64,000 nt of DNA from Dactylosporangium sp. AC04546. Its GTDB lineage: Bacteria; Actinomycetota; Actinomycetes; Mycobacteriales; Micromonosporaceae. Position numbers and translations under genes: made by a program. The number at the start of each line of letters is the position of its first letter. Positions within the stretch are counted from its first letter, which is position 1. Of the stretch, positions 16,983-25,589 are shown piece by piece. The notes under the pieces were generated by a model, which had not been told where the DNA came from, did not search any database, and saw only the letters and a program-made list of their open reading frames with translations. Where the stretch lies: contig NZ_JAHYSG010000001.1 in assembly GCF_022095675.1 (NCBI RefSeq), positions 1 through 64,000 on the forward strand, read 5' to 3'.

Positions 16983-19319
16983 GTGGTGATGCTGGGCATC
17001 GACTTCGGGACCTCGTCCACCGTGGCGGTCGTCGGGTTGGACGCCGGACGGTCGGTGCCGCTGCTGTTCGGTGAGACGCCGCTGCTGCCCTCCGCGGTCT
17101 GCGTCGCACCAGGCGGTGAGCTGATCGTCGGCCGCGATGCGGTGCGGGCGTCGCGCAGCCGCCCGGAGGCGTTCGAGGCGCACCCGAAGTCGCGCATCGA
17201 CGACGGTGAGGTCCTGCTCGGGGAACGGGCGGTGCCGGTGACGGAGCTCATCGGCGCGGTGCTGCGCCGGGTGCACGACGAGGCGGTCCGGGTCGCCGGC
17301 GCCGCGGTCGACCGGCTGGTCCTGACCCATCCGGCGGGCTGGGGCGCGCACCGGCGGCAGACGCTGACGGAGGCCGCGGCCGTTGCGGGCCTTCCGGCGG
17401 CGGTCTTCGTCGCCGAGCCGGTCGCGGCCGCGGCCTACTACGTCCACGTCCTCGGTCACTCGATCCCGTCCGGCAAATGCGTCGTGGTGTACGACTTCGG
17501 GGCGGGCACGTTCGACGCGTCCGTGGTCCGGCGCACCGGCGACGGGTTCGAGGTGCTGGCCGAGCAGGGCCTGCCCGACACCGGCGGGCTGGACGTCGAC
17601 GCGGCGATCGTCGCGCATCTCGGCGCGGTCTACGGCGTGCGCGACCCGGAGGCCTGGCGCCGGCTCACCGCCCCGGCCACCGCCGCCGACCGGCGGACCT
17701 CGCGCACCTTCTGGGACGACGTGCGGACCGGCAAGGAGGAACTCTCCCGGGCCGCCATGACGACCATCTTCGTGCCGATCCTCGACCTGGACGCGGTCCT
17801 CGGCCGGGAGCAGCTGGACCACCTCGCCCGGCCACTGCTCGACCGGACGGTCACGGCGACCCGCCTCGCCACGCGAACTGCGGGGATCCGGACCGAGGAC
17901 GTCGCGGCGGTCTTCCTCGTCGGCGGCTCCAGTCGCATGTCGTTGTCCGCGACGCTGCTGCACCGGTCGCTGGGCGTGGCGCCGGCGGTGATCGAGCAGC
18001 CGGAGCTGATCGTGGCGGGCGGCACCCTGCACGTGCCCGCCGGACATTGGCCGGATGGGGACGAAGCGTCAACGCCGATACCCGAGGGGTTGGGCCGGCC
18101 AAGGGCCACGACCGAAACGATCGCCGCCCCGCACGCCGTCGAAGGGCAGCCGGGAACGCCCACCGAGATCGTGACACCGACCGCTCCGGCCCGCAGGCGG
18201 CGCCTGCTGCTCGCCGCCATCGCCACCGCCGCGGTCCTGCTCGCCGTGGTGCTGATCGTCATGCAGTCCGCGCCTCCGGGCTCCGGTCCGGCGGCGGCCC
18301 AGTCCTCCGGTAAGGCCCCGACCAGCCAGGCGCGGTCCACCGCCGCGTCGACCGTGCTGACGCCCACGGCCGCCGCGACCCCGATCGCGACCCTTGGAGA
18401 CCACAAGGGCGAGGTGACGGCGGTGGCGTTCAGCCCGGACCGCAAGACCATGGCCACCGGCGGCCTGGACGACGAGGTCATGGTGTGGGACGTGACCAAC
18501 CCGGCCGCGCTCACCCACATCGCCACCCTCGCCGGCCAACAGGACTGGGTGTCCGAGGTGACATTCAGCCCGGACGGCAAGACCATGGCCACCGCCGCCA
18601 TGGACGACACGGTCATGGTGTGGGACATGGCCAACCCGGCCGCGCCCAGCCGCATCGCCACCCTCACCGACCACAAGCACTGGGTGTATGCGGCAGAATT
18701 CAGCCCGGTCGGCAAGACCATGGCCACCGCCGGCGGCGACCACACGGTGATGCTCTGGAGCATGGCCAACCCGGCCGCCCCCAAGCGCATCGCCACCCTC
18801 ACCGACGACAACTACGAGGACACCACGGCCGTGGCGTTCAGCCCGGACGGCCGGACCTTGGCCACCGCCGGCGCCGAAAATACGGTCGTGCTCTGGAGCA
18901 TGGCCAACCCGGCCGGCCTCAAGCGCATCGCCACCCTCACCGACTACAAGCACAAGGTGACCGCGGTGGCATTCAGCCCGGACGGCAAGACCATGACCAC
19001 CGCCGGCGACGACTACACGGTCGTCGTCTGGAACGTGGCCGACCCGGCCGCCCCGAAACGCGAGGCCACCCTTCCCGACCAGACCGGCACGGTGATGACC
19101 GTGGCGTTCAGCCCGGACGGCAAGACCATGGCCACCGGCGGCGCCGACCGCAGGGTGACGGTGTGGAGTATGGCTGACCCGGCCACGCCGACCCGTATCG
19201 CGGGCCTCACCGGCCACAGCGGCACGGTGAATTCGGTGGCGTTCAGCCCGGACGGCCGGACGTTGGCCGCCGCCAACGCCGACCACACGGCCATCCTCTG
19301 GCGGCTTCCTGCCGCGTAA
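16983..19319 (+). CDS. Hsp70-like ATPase fused via a TM segment to a seven-blade WD40 propeller
   Basis: A 778-residue membrane protein. GTG at 16983 or ATG at 16989 both fit. Residues about 4-345 are an actin/Hsp70-type ATPase: DFGTSSTVAVV phosphate-1, YDFGAGTFDASVV phosphate-2 with the acidic residue kept, and the adenosine motif VFLVGGSSRMSL. There is no substrate-binding domain. A Thr/Pro linker and one TM segment (about 404-426, LLLAAIATAAVLLAVVLIVM) precede seven WD40 repeats (about 466-778, VAFSPDGKTMATAG, V.VW..ANPA). An N-in, C-out topology would put the propeller outside. It resembles the Hsp70-propeller fusions at 38-40 kb and 49-51 kb, and may sense extracellular ligands. Confidence 0.85.
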   Translation: MVMLGIDFGTSSTVAVVGLDAGRSVPLLFGETPLLPSAVCVAPGGELIVGRDAVRASRSRPEAFEAHPKSRIDDGEVLLGERAVPVTELIGAVLRRVHDEAVRVAGAAVDRLVLTHPAGWGAHRRQTLTEAAAVAGLPAAVFVAEPVAAAAYYVHVLGHSIPSGKCVVVYDFGAGTFDASVVRRTGDGFEVLAEQGLPDTGGLDVDAAIVAHLGAVYGVRDPEAWRRLTAPATAADRRTSRTFWDDVRTGKEELSRAAMTTIFVPILDLDAVLGREQLDHLARPLLDRTVTATRLATRTAGIRTEDVAAVFLVGGSSRMSLSATLLHRSLGVAPAVIEQPELIVAGGTLHVPAGHWPDGDEASTPIPEGLGRPRATTETIAAPHAVEGQPGTPTEIVTPTAPARRRRLLLAAIATAAVLLAVVLIVMQSAPPGSGPAAAQSSGKAPTSQARSTAASTVLTPTAAATPIATLGDHKGEVTAVAFSPDRKTMATGGLDDEVMVWDVTNPAALTHIATLAGQQDWVSEVTFSPDGKTMATAAMDDTVMVWDMANPAAPSRIATLTDHKHWVYAAEFSPVGKTMATAGGDHTVMLWSMANPAAPKRIATLTDDNYEDTTAVAFSPDGRTLATAGAENTVVLWSMANPAGLKRIATLTDYKHKVTAVAFSPDGKTMTTAGDDYTVVVWNVADPAAPKREATLPDQTGTVMTVAFSPDGKTMATGGADRRVTVWSMADPATPTRIAGLTGHSGTVNSVAFSPDGRTLAAANADHTAILWRLPAA

Positions 19320-19379
19320 TTCCCGGCCATATTCCCGGCCATCCTGCCAGATGCGTGCGCAGTGCCGGAGCGTGTCGAG

Positions 19380-19407
19380 TGCTCCTCGCCGAATTCGGCG
19401 AGGAGCA
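19380..19407. terminator. 28-bp perfect palindrome between convergent genes
   Basis: The segment is a perfect inverted repeat centred on GAATTC, in the 127-base gap between the stops of the WD40 fusion gene and the convergent TolB-like gene. It would form a 14-bp stem (a few bases less with a loop). Likely a bidirectional terminator. Confidence 0.65.
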
Positions 19408-19446
19408 GCTGAGGATTGCGTGAGGCGGGGCATCAATGCCACGGCG

Positions 19447-20745
19447 TCAACGAGCCCGTCGGCGGCGTAGCACCAACAGTGCGACGCCGCCCGCCAGGAC
19501 GAGCAGGCCGATGGTCAGCATCCGCAGCCACCACGGCCACGGGCCGCGATCGACGCCGGTATCGCGTACCTGAAGGTCGCCGGTGCGGGCGGTCGCCAAC
19601 TGCACCGTGTCGATCCAGTGGTCGTTGCCGGGCTGGAGCCGGGCGAGGACCCGGGCCGACCCGGTCTGCGGTACCGAGACAATCGTGTCGCTGTTGCTTG
19701 CCAACAGCTCGGCGCCCTGCCAGCCGAGGATCGTGGTCGCGTTGGTGTCGAGCGGCGTGGACGCTCCGGTGGGCAGGTCGAGGACCGCCAACCCGCTCGG
19801 CGACCAGTATCCGGCCGCCCAGGACGGGCTGCCCGCGGCCACCCGGAAGAGCGCGAGCCGGCTGCCGTCGGGTGACCAGGCGGCCGGCCCGCCGAGCCGG
19901 TGCCCGCCCGGCAGCGGGACGAGCGTGCTCCCACCACCGGCGGTGAGCAGGCGCAGCTCGGTGCCGACCTGGACGGCCAGCGTTCTGCCGTCGGGGGAGA
20001 ACGCCGCGTCGAGCACCCCGCGCTGCCCGGCGACCGTGGACGTGCCGCCGGTGGCCAGGTCGAGCACGGTCAGTTCGCCGTCGGCGGCGAGCGCCACGCG
20101 GGGGTCGCCATGGCTGTCCGGCCGATACGGCGCGGCGGCGTACGCGAGCCGCGTCGAGTCCGGCGCCCAGGCGAGGAGCTGCACCGCCGAGCCGGCCGGC
20201 ACCGGGTAGCTGCGGGTACGGCCGGTGGTCAGGTCCACGATCGCCACATCGTGGACCGGCCCGCGCGCGTCGGCGACGGCGACCCTGCTGCCGTCGGGAG
20301 ACAGCAGGACGGGTGCCGCCGGTGACTTGAGCAGCGGGGCGTCGACCGGCCGGCCGCGCTCACTGGCGACGTCGATCTCGCGGTAGGTGCGCCCGTCTAC
20401 CCCGACGGCGATGAGCTGCGGGGTCTGGAAGGGCAGGTCGCCTTGCCCGTACCCGTAGACGGCGATCGCGGGCCCGGCAGGCGCGGCGGAGACGGTGGCG
20501 GTGAGGTAGGAGTGGTCGGCGAAGACGCGCGGTAGCGTGGCGGGACCGGCGGCAGGTGCGTTCGGCGTCGCCGGCAGGCGCACCAGCCCCACCGCGAGCA
20601 GCAGTCCCACGACGGCGGCGGCCACGAGCACGGGCCGCCACGATCGGCGAGCGGGCCGCGGCACGACGGGCGGCGCCACCGCGGGCACAGGGATCGCCGC
20701 GACGAGTTCGTGGACGGCGGCGCGCAGGCGTTGGTCAGTGGTCAT
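19447..20745 (-). CDS. Membrane-anchored TolB-like propeller protein, probable sigma-factor partner
   Basis: A 432-residue protein with an about 35-residue cytoplasmic N-terminus, TM segment 1 (about 36-56, VLVAAAVVGLLLAVGLV), an extracytoplasmic WD40/TolB-like propeller (LSPDGSRVAVAD, FSPDGRTLAVQV, WSPDGSRLALFR) and a C-terminal TM segment (LTIGLLVLAGGVALLVL) followed by RRRRAR. Its start overlaps the end of the sigma factor gene by 11 bases. Gene order and topology fit an anti-sigma or signal-transducing partner, but no ZAS-type zinc motif is seen. Confidence 0.75.
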   Translation of the reverse strand: MTTDQRLRAAVHELVAAIPVPAVAPPVVPRPARRSWRPVLVAAAVVGLLLAVGLVRLPATPNAPAAGPATLPRVFADHSYLTATVSAAPAGPAIAVYGYGQGDLPFQTPQLIAVGVDGRTYREIDVASERGRPVDAPLLKSPAAPVLLSPDGSRVAVADARGPVHDVAIVDLTTGRTRSYPVPAGSAVQLLAWAPDSTRLAYAAAPYRPDSHGDPRVALAADGELTVLDLATGGTSTVAGQRGVLDAAFSPDGRTLAVQVGTELRLLTAGGGSTLVPLPGGHRLGGPAAWSPDGSRLALFRVAAGSPSWAAGYWSPSGLAVLDLPTGASTPLDTNATTILGWQGAELLASNSDTIVSVPQTGSARVLARLQPGNDHWIDTVQLATARTGDLQVRDTGVDRGPWPWWLRMLTIGLLVLAGGVALLVLRRRRAR

Positions 20746-21208
20746 CGAGGTGCTCCCGCAGTGCGGAGTGGGCCCGGTGGAGCAGGGACTTGACGGTGCC
20801 CGGCCGGCAGTTCAGCGCGTGGGCGATGTCGGCCTCGGACAGGTCGAGGTAGTAGCGCAGAAAGATGGCCGCCCGGTGCCGCGGACGCAGCCGGGCAAGG
20901 CCGGCGCGGACGGCGATCGCGTCGGGCCCCAGCGACACGCGCGGTTCAGGCTCGGGCTGGTCGGCGTGGCGGCGTTCCAGCCGACGACGACGCACCCAGG
21001 AGGTGCACCTGGACACGACGGCGCGGCGCAGCCATGCGGTCGGTTCGAGGACGTCCGGACGGTGCAGCAACGCCAGGAACACCTCCTGCACGACGTCCTC
21101 CGCCGCCGGTACGCTGCCGGTCGTCACGCACGCCAGCCGCACCATGGGGGCGAACTGCGCCGCGTAGAGCGCGTCGAAGTCGCCCCGAACGGCCGGTTCG
21201 GAAAGCAC
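20735..21208 (-). CDS. SigE-type ECF sigma factor
   Basis: A 157-residue ECF sigma factor. GTG at 21208 is chosen because AGGAGG precedes it at 5 bases; the open frame upstream is not sigma-like. Region 2 is FDALYAAQFAPMVRLACV, AEDVVQEVFLALL, TAWLRRAVVSRC; region 4 is RHRAAIFLRYYLDLSEADIAH and RPGTVKSLLHRAHSALREHL. The membrane propeller gene overlaps downstream and probably controls its activity. Confidence 0.85.
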   Translation of the reverse strand: MLSEPAVRGDFDALYAAQFAPMVRLACVTTGSVPAAEDVVQEVFLALLHRPDVLEPTAWLRRAVVSRCTSWVRRRRLERRHADQPEPEPRVSLGPDAIAVRAGLARLRPRHRAAIFLRYYLDLSEADIAHALNCRPGTVKSLLHRAHSALREHLDDH

Positions 21209-21281
21209 GGTCACCTCCTGCAGGCGCACAGCAGCCGCGATTGGTTCCACCCGGCGACGCAACGATTCCGGGTGGGCGCTG

Positions 21282-21591
21282 CTACCGAGCCAGAAGTGTG
21301 CGTGCCGAGTCGAGGAAGGCAGCGACCAACGGGTTGGCGTCTCCCAGGCGCGTGGCAACGACGACCTGGCAGGGCGCTATCCCCTCGACCGGGACGGTGG
21401 TCAGGTCGTCCCGGAGGGTGACACGCCGGTCGTCCGCCGGGACCAGTGCGATCGCCCGGCCGTCGGCTGCCCTGCGTGGTGCGCTCCAGCAGCCGTACAC
21501 CCAGGGCGTCCTCCAGGCGTTGGATCTGACGGCTCAGGGAGGGCTGGGCGACGCGCAGCTCCTCGGCCGCCCTGGCGAAGTTCAGCGCCAA
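21282..21591 (-). pseudogene. LysR-family regulator relic
   Basis: On the minus strand, from 21591, the residues NFARAAEELRVAQPSLSRQI and LEDALGVRLLERTT are a LysR-type HTH, but a TGA stop immediately precedes and the usual first about 16 residues are missing. The frame then breaks near 21480. In another frame, GRAIALVPADDRRVTLRDD and VVVATRLGDANPLVAAFLDS, ending at 21282, match the C-terminal end of a LysR effector domain. The whole central domain (about 150 residues) is absent. This is a decayed gene with an N-terminal truncation, an internal deletion and a frameshift. Confidence 0.8.
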
Positions 21592-21749
21592 TCAGGCCGA
21601 CGCCATCCTGTAGCTGGTCCGCGCACCGACGACGACCCAGGCCGTGACTTGGGCGTATGCGAGGGTTCAGGGCTTATCCGGAAGCCTCGTCAGAGGTGGC
21701 GACGTCTCAGCGGCAGAAGCCCGATGATGACGCCGCGTCGGCGTGCCTC

Positions 21750-21777
21750 AAATTTGTTCTGTGGCAAAAGTAATTAG
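21750..21777. promoter_or_regulatory. AATT-bounded operator-like site upstream of first ROK gene
   Basis: A 28-base AT-rich site, unusual in this GC-rich DNA, begins AAATTTGTTC and ends AGTAATTAG. It matches the site at 22996-23023 at 18 of 28 positions without gaps, including both outer AATT blocks. It lies 18 bases before the ROK start, as expected for an autoregulated repressor. Confidence 0.55.
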
Positions 21778-21795
21778 CGGTGACATACTTCTGCA

Positions 21796-22983
21796 GTGAA
21801 TTCCTCAAGAGGTGCCCGGCCGTCCCGTCCGGAGCCGGCGCCCGCCTGGTCGCCTCCCGCCGACCGTTCGCTCGCCGTGATGCTCGAGGTGCTGATCCAC
21901 GGGCCCCTCTCGCGAACCGAGATCGCGCGCCGGCTGGACCTGTCGCAGCCCTCCCTCTCGCGCCTGAGTGCGCCGCTGCTCGAGGGCGGTCTGCTCGTGG
22001 AGGGCGAGGAGCGCAGTGACGGGCGGACCGGTCGACCCTCGCGCCCGCTCGACGTCGTCGCGGACTCGCGCCACTTCATCGGGGTGAAGCTGACCGGCGA
22101 CGAGGCGCTGGGCGTCGTCACCGACCTGCGGGCCAACGTGGTGGCTTCGGCCGCCCGGAGCCTGCCCGGCCGCGATCCCGAGCAGGTGGCCGACGTCCTG
22201 GCCGCCCTGGTGCTCGAGCTGTCCGCGGGCGTGCCGGCCGTCGCTGCCGTGGGGGTCGGGCTGGGCGGCCTGGTCAACGGACAGAACGAGGTCGTCCGCG
22301 CGCCCTTTCTGGGGTGGGCGCGGGTCCCGCTGGGCCGCATGCTGAGGGACCGGACCGATCTGCCGGCGGTCGTCGAGAACGACCTGGTGGCGCTCACCGA
22401 AGCGGAGCACTGGTTCGGCGCCGGGCGGGGGCTGGAGCGCTTCGCCGTGCTCACGGTCGGGGCCGCCGTGGGCTACGGCCTCGTCATCCACGACCGGATC
22501 GTGGTCGGCGAGGACTCCGGCGTGGGGCTGGTCGGCCACTGGCCCCTGCAGCCGTTCGGCCCGATGTGTCCCGAAGGGCACCAGGGCTGCGCGCAGGCCC
22601 TGCTCGCGATGCCGTCCATCGTGAAGTCGGTGTCCATGGTGCTCGACCGGCCGCTCACCTACGATGCGTGCCTCGACCTGGCCGAGGCCGGCGACCCGGC
22701 GGCCCGCCGCATCGTCGACGACGCCGGGCGTGGCCTCGGGCGGCTCATCGCGGCCATCGGCAATCTCACCGTGCCCCAGGCGATTCTGCTCGGCGGTGAG
22801 GGTGTCCGGCTCGCGCGGGTTGCCGCCACCGCGATCTCCCAGGGCATCCAGCAGGACCGGGATCCCCGCGCCAACGCCCTCGACGTCCAGGTCCTCGACG
22901 GTGACGCGACCGAGTGGTGCCGGGGAGCCGCCGTCATGGCGATCCAGCGGTACGTGCTCGGCGACCAGTCGCGGCGGCGGTAG
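21796..22983 (+). CDS. ROK-family transcriptional regulator with degenerate sugar/zinc site
   Basis: A 395-residue ROK regulator starting at GTG 21796. A winged helix (about 25-85, LSRTEIARRLDLSQPSLSRLSAPLLEGG) precedes a sugar-kinase-like ROK domain (VGVGLGGLVNG, VVENDLVALTEAEHWFGAG, ILLGGEGVRLARV). The usual ROK zinc motif CxCGxxGCxE reads CPEGHQGCAQ (about 258), losing a Cys and the final Glu, and the preceding GELGH motif is GLVGH. These changes suggest altered or lost sugar and zinc binding. It probably represses itself through the AATT site and may share targets with the second ROK regulator. Confidence 0.85.
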   Translation: MNSSRGARPSRPEPAPAWSPPADRSLAVMLEVLIHGPLSRTEIARRLDLSQPSLSRLSAPLLEGGLLVEGEERSDGRTGRPSRPLDVVADSRHFIGVKLTGDEALGVVTDLRANVVASAARSLPGRDPEQVADVLAALVLELSAGVPAVAAVGVGLGGLVNGQNEVVRAPFLGWARVPLGRMLRDRTDLPAVVENDLVALTEAEHWFGAGRGLERFAVLTVGAAVGYGLVIHDRIVVGEDSGVGLVGHWPLQPFGPMCPEGHQGCAQALLAMPSIVKSVSMVLDRPLTYDACLDLAEAGDPAARRIVDDAGRGLGRLIAAIGNLTVPQAILLGGEGVRLARVAATAISQGIQQDRDPRANALDVQVLDGDATEWCRGAAVMAIQRYVLGDQSRRR

Positions 22984-22995
22984 CGCGGCGGACCC

Positions 22996-23023
22996 TAATT
23001 TCTTTCTTGACGAATGCAATTAA
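22996..23023. promoter_or_regulatory. AATT-bounded operator-like site upstream of second ROK gene
   Basis: The 28-base site, beginning TAATTTCTTT and ending TGCAATTAA, shares 18 of 28 bases with the site before the first ROK gene. It overlaps the TTGACG -35-like hexamer of the predicted promoter, so binding would block transcription of the second ROK gene and probably the sugar operon. Confidence 0.55.
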
Positions 23024-23036
23024 CATGCGCTTAACT
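23007..23036 (+). promoter_or_regulatory. Predicted sigma70-type promoter of the sugar operon
   Basis: TTGACG at 23007-23012 is followed, after 17 or 18 bases, by CTTAAC/TTAACT at 23030-23036. A transcript starting 7-8 bases later would begin at the ATG at 23044, so the mRNA is probably leaderless; no Shine-Dalgarno sequence is visible. The AATT operator-like site overlaps the -35 region. Confidence 0.5.
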
Positions 23037-23043
23037 ACTCGCC

Positions 23044-24213
23044 ATGATGCTGCTGGCCACGCCCACGGCGGTCGCGGACGCGACCGCGGCGAGCATCTTT
23101 GTGACGGTCCTCGCCCGGGGGCCGATCGCACGGTCGGAGATCGCGGCTGCCCTCGGCCTGTCGGCCGGCACGATCTCCAGGGCGGTCCGGCCGCTGCTGG
23201 ACTCGGGCTACCTGGCTGAGGACGGTGCCGGCGGGCCGCCGCGCCTGGGCCGCCCGGTCGTCCCGTTGCGGGTCGTCGCGGACCGGGAGTTCATGGTCGG
23301 CGTCAAGCTGACCGCGGACCACGTCTGCGGTGTCGTGGTGGACCTGCTCGCCCAGGTCCGGGCCAGCCGGGAGGCCGCCGTGACCGACACCTCGGTGCCC
23401 GCGGTGGTGGCGACGGTGACGGATCTCGTGGAACAGCTGCGCGCCGACGCGCCCGGTCCGGTGACCCGTATCGGTATCGGCGTCGGTGGCCACGTGGATT
23501 CGGCGGCGCAGCTGATCCGCTATGCGCCCTTCCTGAACTGGCGGGACGTTGCGCTGCCGGAGCTGGTGTCGGCGACGACCGGCCTGCCGGTGGTGGTCGA
23601 GAACGACGTCAACTCCCTCACGGCGGCGGAGCAGTGGTTCGGTGCGGGCGTCGACGTGCCGTCGTTCGCGGTCGTCACCATCGGCGCCGGCATCGGCTGC
23701 GGTCTGGTCATCGACGGCAGACTGGTCCACGGCGCGGTCGGCCTGGCCGGCGAGCTCGGCCACATCCCGCTCTCCGCGGACGGCCCGCGGTGCCGGTGCG
23801 GCAACACCGGCTGCGTCGAAACGGTCGCGTCCGAGGAGGCGATCCTGCGTCGCGTGCGGGCCGCGAGCGGGCGCGACGATCTGGACATGGCCACGGCCGT
23901 CGCGCTCGGCCGGGCCGGTGATCGGGATGCCGTCGATGCCTTCACCGCCGCCGGCGACGCACTCGGCCGCGCCCTCGCCGTGGTGGCGAACCTGATCAAT
24001 CCGCACCGCATCGTGCTGTCCGGTGAAGGCCTGGCAGCCAGTGACCTCTTCGAAAGCGCGGCGCGTGCATCGTTCGCCACCCACGCGTTCGGTCAGGCCG
24101 TCGAATGTGACCTCATCACCCGTCCGCTGCCCGACCACACCTGGGCACGGGGAGCGGCGGCAGTCGCCATCCAGCACCTGTTCCTCGGCCCCACGCCCAC
24201 CGCCGGCCGCTGA
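23044..24213 (+). CDS. ROK-family transcriptional repressor of sugar operon
   Basis: A 389-residue ROK regulator starting at ATG 23044. N-terminal winged helix (IARSEIAAALGLSAGTISRAVRPLLDSG), then a ROK domain with intact sugar and zinc signatures: VVENDVNSLTAAEQWFGAG, GELGHIPL, CRCGNTGCVE (about 236-260) and IVLSGEGLAASDLF. It is the first gene before the ABC importer and glycosidases, so it most likely represses them and is induced by an imported glucan or glucose derivative. It shares its operator-like site with the upstream, degenerate ROK paralogue. Confidence 0.9.
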   Translation: MMLLATPTAVADATAASIFVTVLARGPIARSEIAAALGLSAGTISRAVRPLLDSGYLAEDGAGGPPRLGRPVVPLRVVADREFMVGVKLTADHVCGVVVDLLAQVRASREAAVTDTSVPAVVATVTDLVEQLRADAPGPVTRIGIGVGGHVDSAAQLIRYAPFLNWRDVALPELVSATTGLPVVVENDVNSLTAAEQWFGAGVDVPSFAVVTIGAGIGCGLVIDGRLVHGAVGLAGELGHIPLSADGPRCRCGNTGCVETVASEEAILRRVRAASGRDDLDMATAVALGRAGDRDAVDAFTAAGDALGRALAVVANLINPHRIVLSGEGLAASDLFESAARASFATHAFGQAVECDLITRPLPDHTWARGAAAVAIQHLFLGPTPTAGR

Positions 24214-24303
24214 CCGACCCTGGGCCCGCCCGCGGTGACCGTCCACACCCCGGTCACTCCGGTCACCCCGCTCCAACCCCCACCCCGAAGGAGTCCGAGC
24301 ACC

Positions 24304-25587
24304 GTGCACACTGTATTCACTCGCCGGCGCATGCTGGCAACCGCCTTACTCGCCACGGCAGCCGTCCCGCTCTCGGCATGCGGCGGAGAGGACGAGCCCT
24401 CCTCGCCCTCTTCAGGCGACGCGCTGTCCGGCACCATCAACTTCTGGCACGGCTACAGCAGCGACGCCAAGGAGATCAAGGCACTCCGCGACGTCATCAT
24501 CCCCGGCTTCCAGGCCAAACACCCGGGCACCACGGTCAAGGACGTCGCGGTCAAGGACAGCGACCTGCGGCAGAAGGTGCTGACCGCGGCGACGGGCGGC
24601 CAGGGACCGGACGTGCTGCGCGCCGACATCGCCTGGGTCAGCGAGATGGCCAAGCTGGGACTGCTCGAGCGGCTCGACAAGGCGATGCCCGACTTCAAGA
24701 CCTACGCCGACAAGGTGTTCCCGGGCGCGCTGGCCACCAACCGGTACCGCGACGGCTACTACGGCCTTCCGCTGGACACCAACACGCGCGTGCTGATGTA
24801 CAACGCGGACACGCTGGCCAAGGCCGGTGTCACCAAGCCGCCCGCGACCTTCGAGGAGATGACCGCGCTCGGCGACAAGCTCGCCGGCGCGAACGTGCAG
24901 GCGTTCTACGAGGGCGGGCTCGGCGGCTGGCAGATCCTGCCCTGGATCTGGTCCGCCGGCGGCGACATCACCGACGCCGACTACACCAAGGCGACCGGCC
25001 ACCTCAACAGCCCCCAGTCCCTGGCGGGGGTGCAGCTGCTGTTCGACCTGTACGGGAAGAAGCAGGTCGCGAACAACATCACCGGGGCCACCGGCGGTGT
25101 GGACGGATCCGCGGGCCTGCCGACCGGGAAGTACGCGACGATCCTCGACGGCCCCTGGATGTACCCGATCTTCGCCAGCCAGTACCCGGACTTCAAGGTG
25201 CAGGTGGCGCAGGTTCCGGCCGGTCCCGGCGGGAGCATCAGTGTCGTCGGCGGCGAGGACGTCGTCGTGTTCAAGGGCTCCAAGAACAAGGCTCTCGCCA
25301 TGGAGTTCAGCCGCTATCTGCTCTCCGACGAGGCGCAGACCGCGTTCGCCAAGGCCGGCCAGATGTCGGTGCTCAAGGACCTCGACCAGGCCACGATCAA
25401 CCCGACGTTCGGGCCGTTCGCGCAGCAGTTGAAGACCGCGCGTCCGCGCCCCCCGGTGCCCTCCTGGAGCAAGATCAACGATTTGCTGGAGAAGAAGCTG
25501 CAGGCGGCGTTCAAGGGCGACACGAGTGTGCAGCAGGCATTGGACGCCGCTGCCGCTGAGATCGACACCCTGCTCGCCAAGGACTGA
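24304..25587 (+). CDS. ABC importer solute-binding lipoprotein (family 1, sugar)
   Basis: A 427-residue lipoprotein starting at GTG 24304; AAGGAG lies 10 bases upstream. FTRRRMLATALLATAAVPLSACGG is a signal peptide with lipobox LSAC. The mature protein has the family-1 sugar-binding fold (TINFWHGYSSDAKEIKAL, GPDVLRADIAWVSEMAKLGLLE, YGLPLDTNTRVLMYNADTLA, YATILDGPWMYPIF). It captures the substrate outside the membrane for the two permeases encoded next. Substrate is inferred as isomaltooligosaccharides or cyclic dextrans from the downstream GH66 and GH13 enzymes. Confidence 0.9.
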   Translation: MHTVFTRRRMLATALLATAAVPLSACGGEDEPSSPSSGDALSGTINFWHGYSSDAKEIKALRDVIIPGFQAKHPGTTVKDVAVKDSDLRQKVLTAATGGQGPDVLRADIAWVSEMAKLGLLERLDKAMPDFKTYADKVFPGALATNRYRDGYYGLPLDTNTRVLMYNADTLAKAGVTKPPATFEEMTALGDKLAGANVQAFYEGGLGGWQILPWIWSAGGDITDADYTKATGHLNSPQSLAGVQLLFDLYGKKQVANNITGATGGVDGSAGLPTGKYATILDGPWMYPIFASQYPDFKVQVAQVPAGPGGSISVVGGEDVVVFKGSKNKALAMEFSRYLLSDEAQTAFAKAGQMSVLKDLDQATINPTFGPFAQQLKTARPRPPVPSWSKINDLLEKKLQAAFKGDTSVQQALDAAAAEIDTLLAKD

Positions 25588-25589
25588 GC

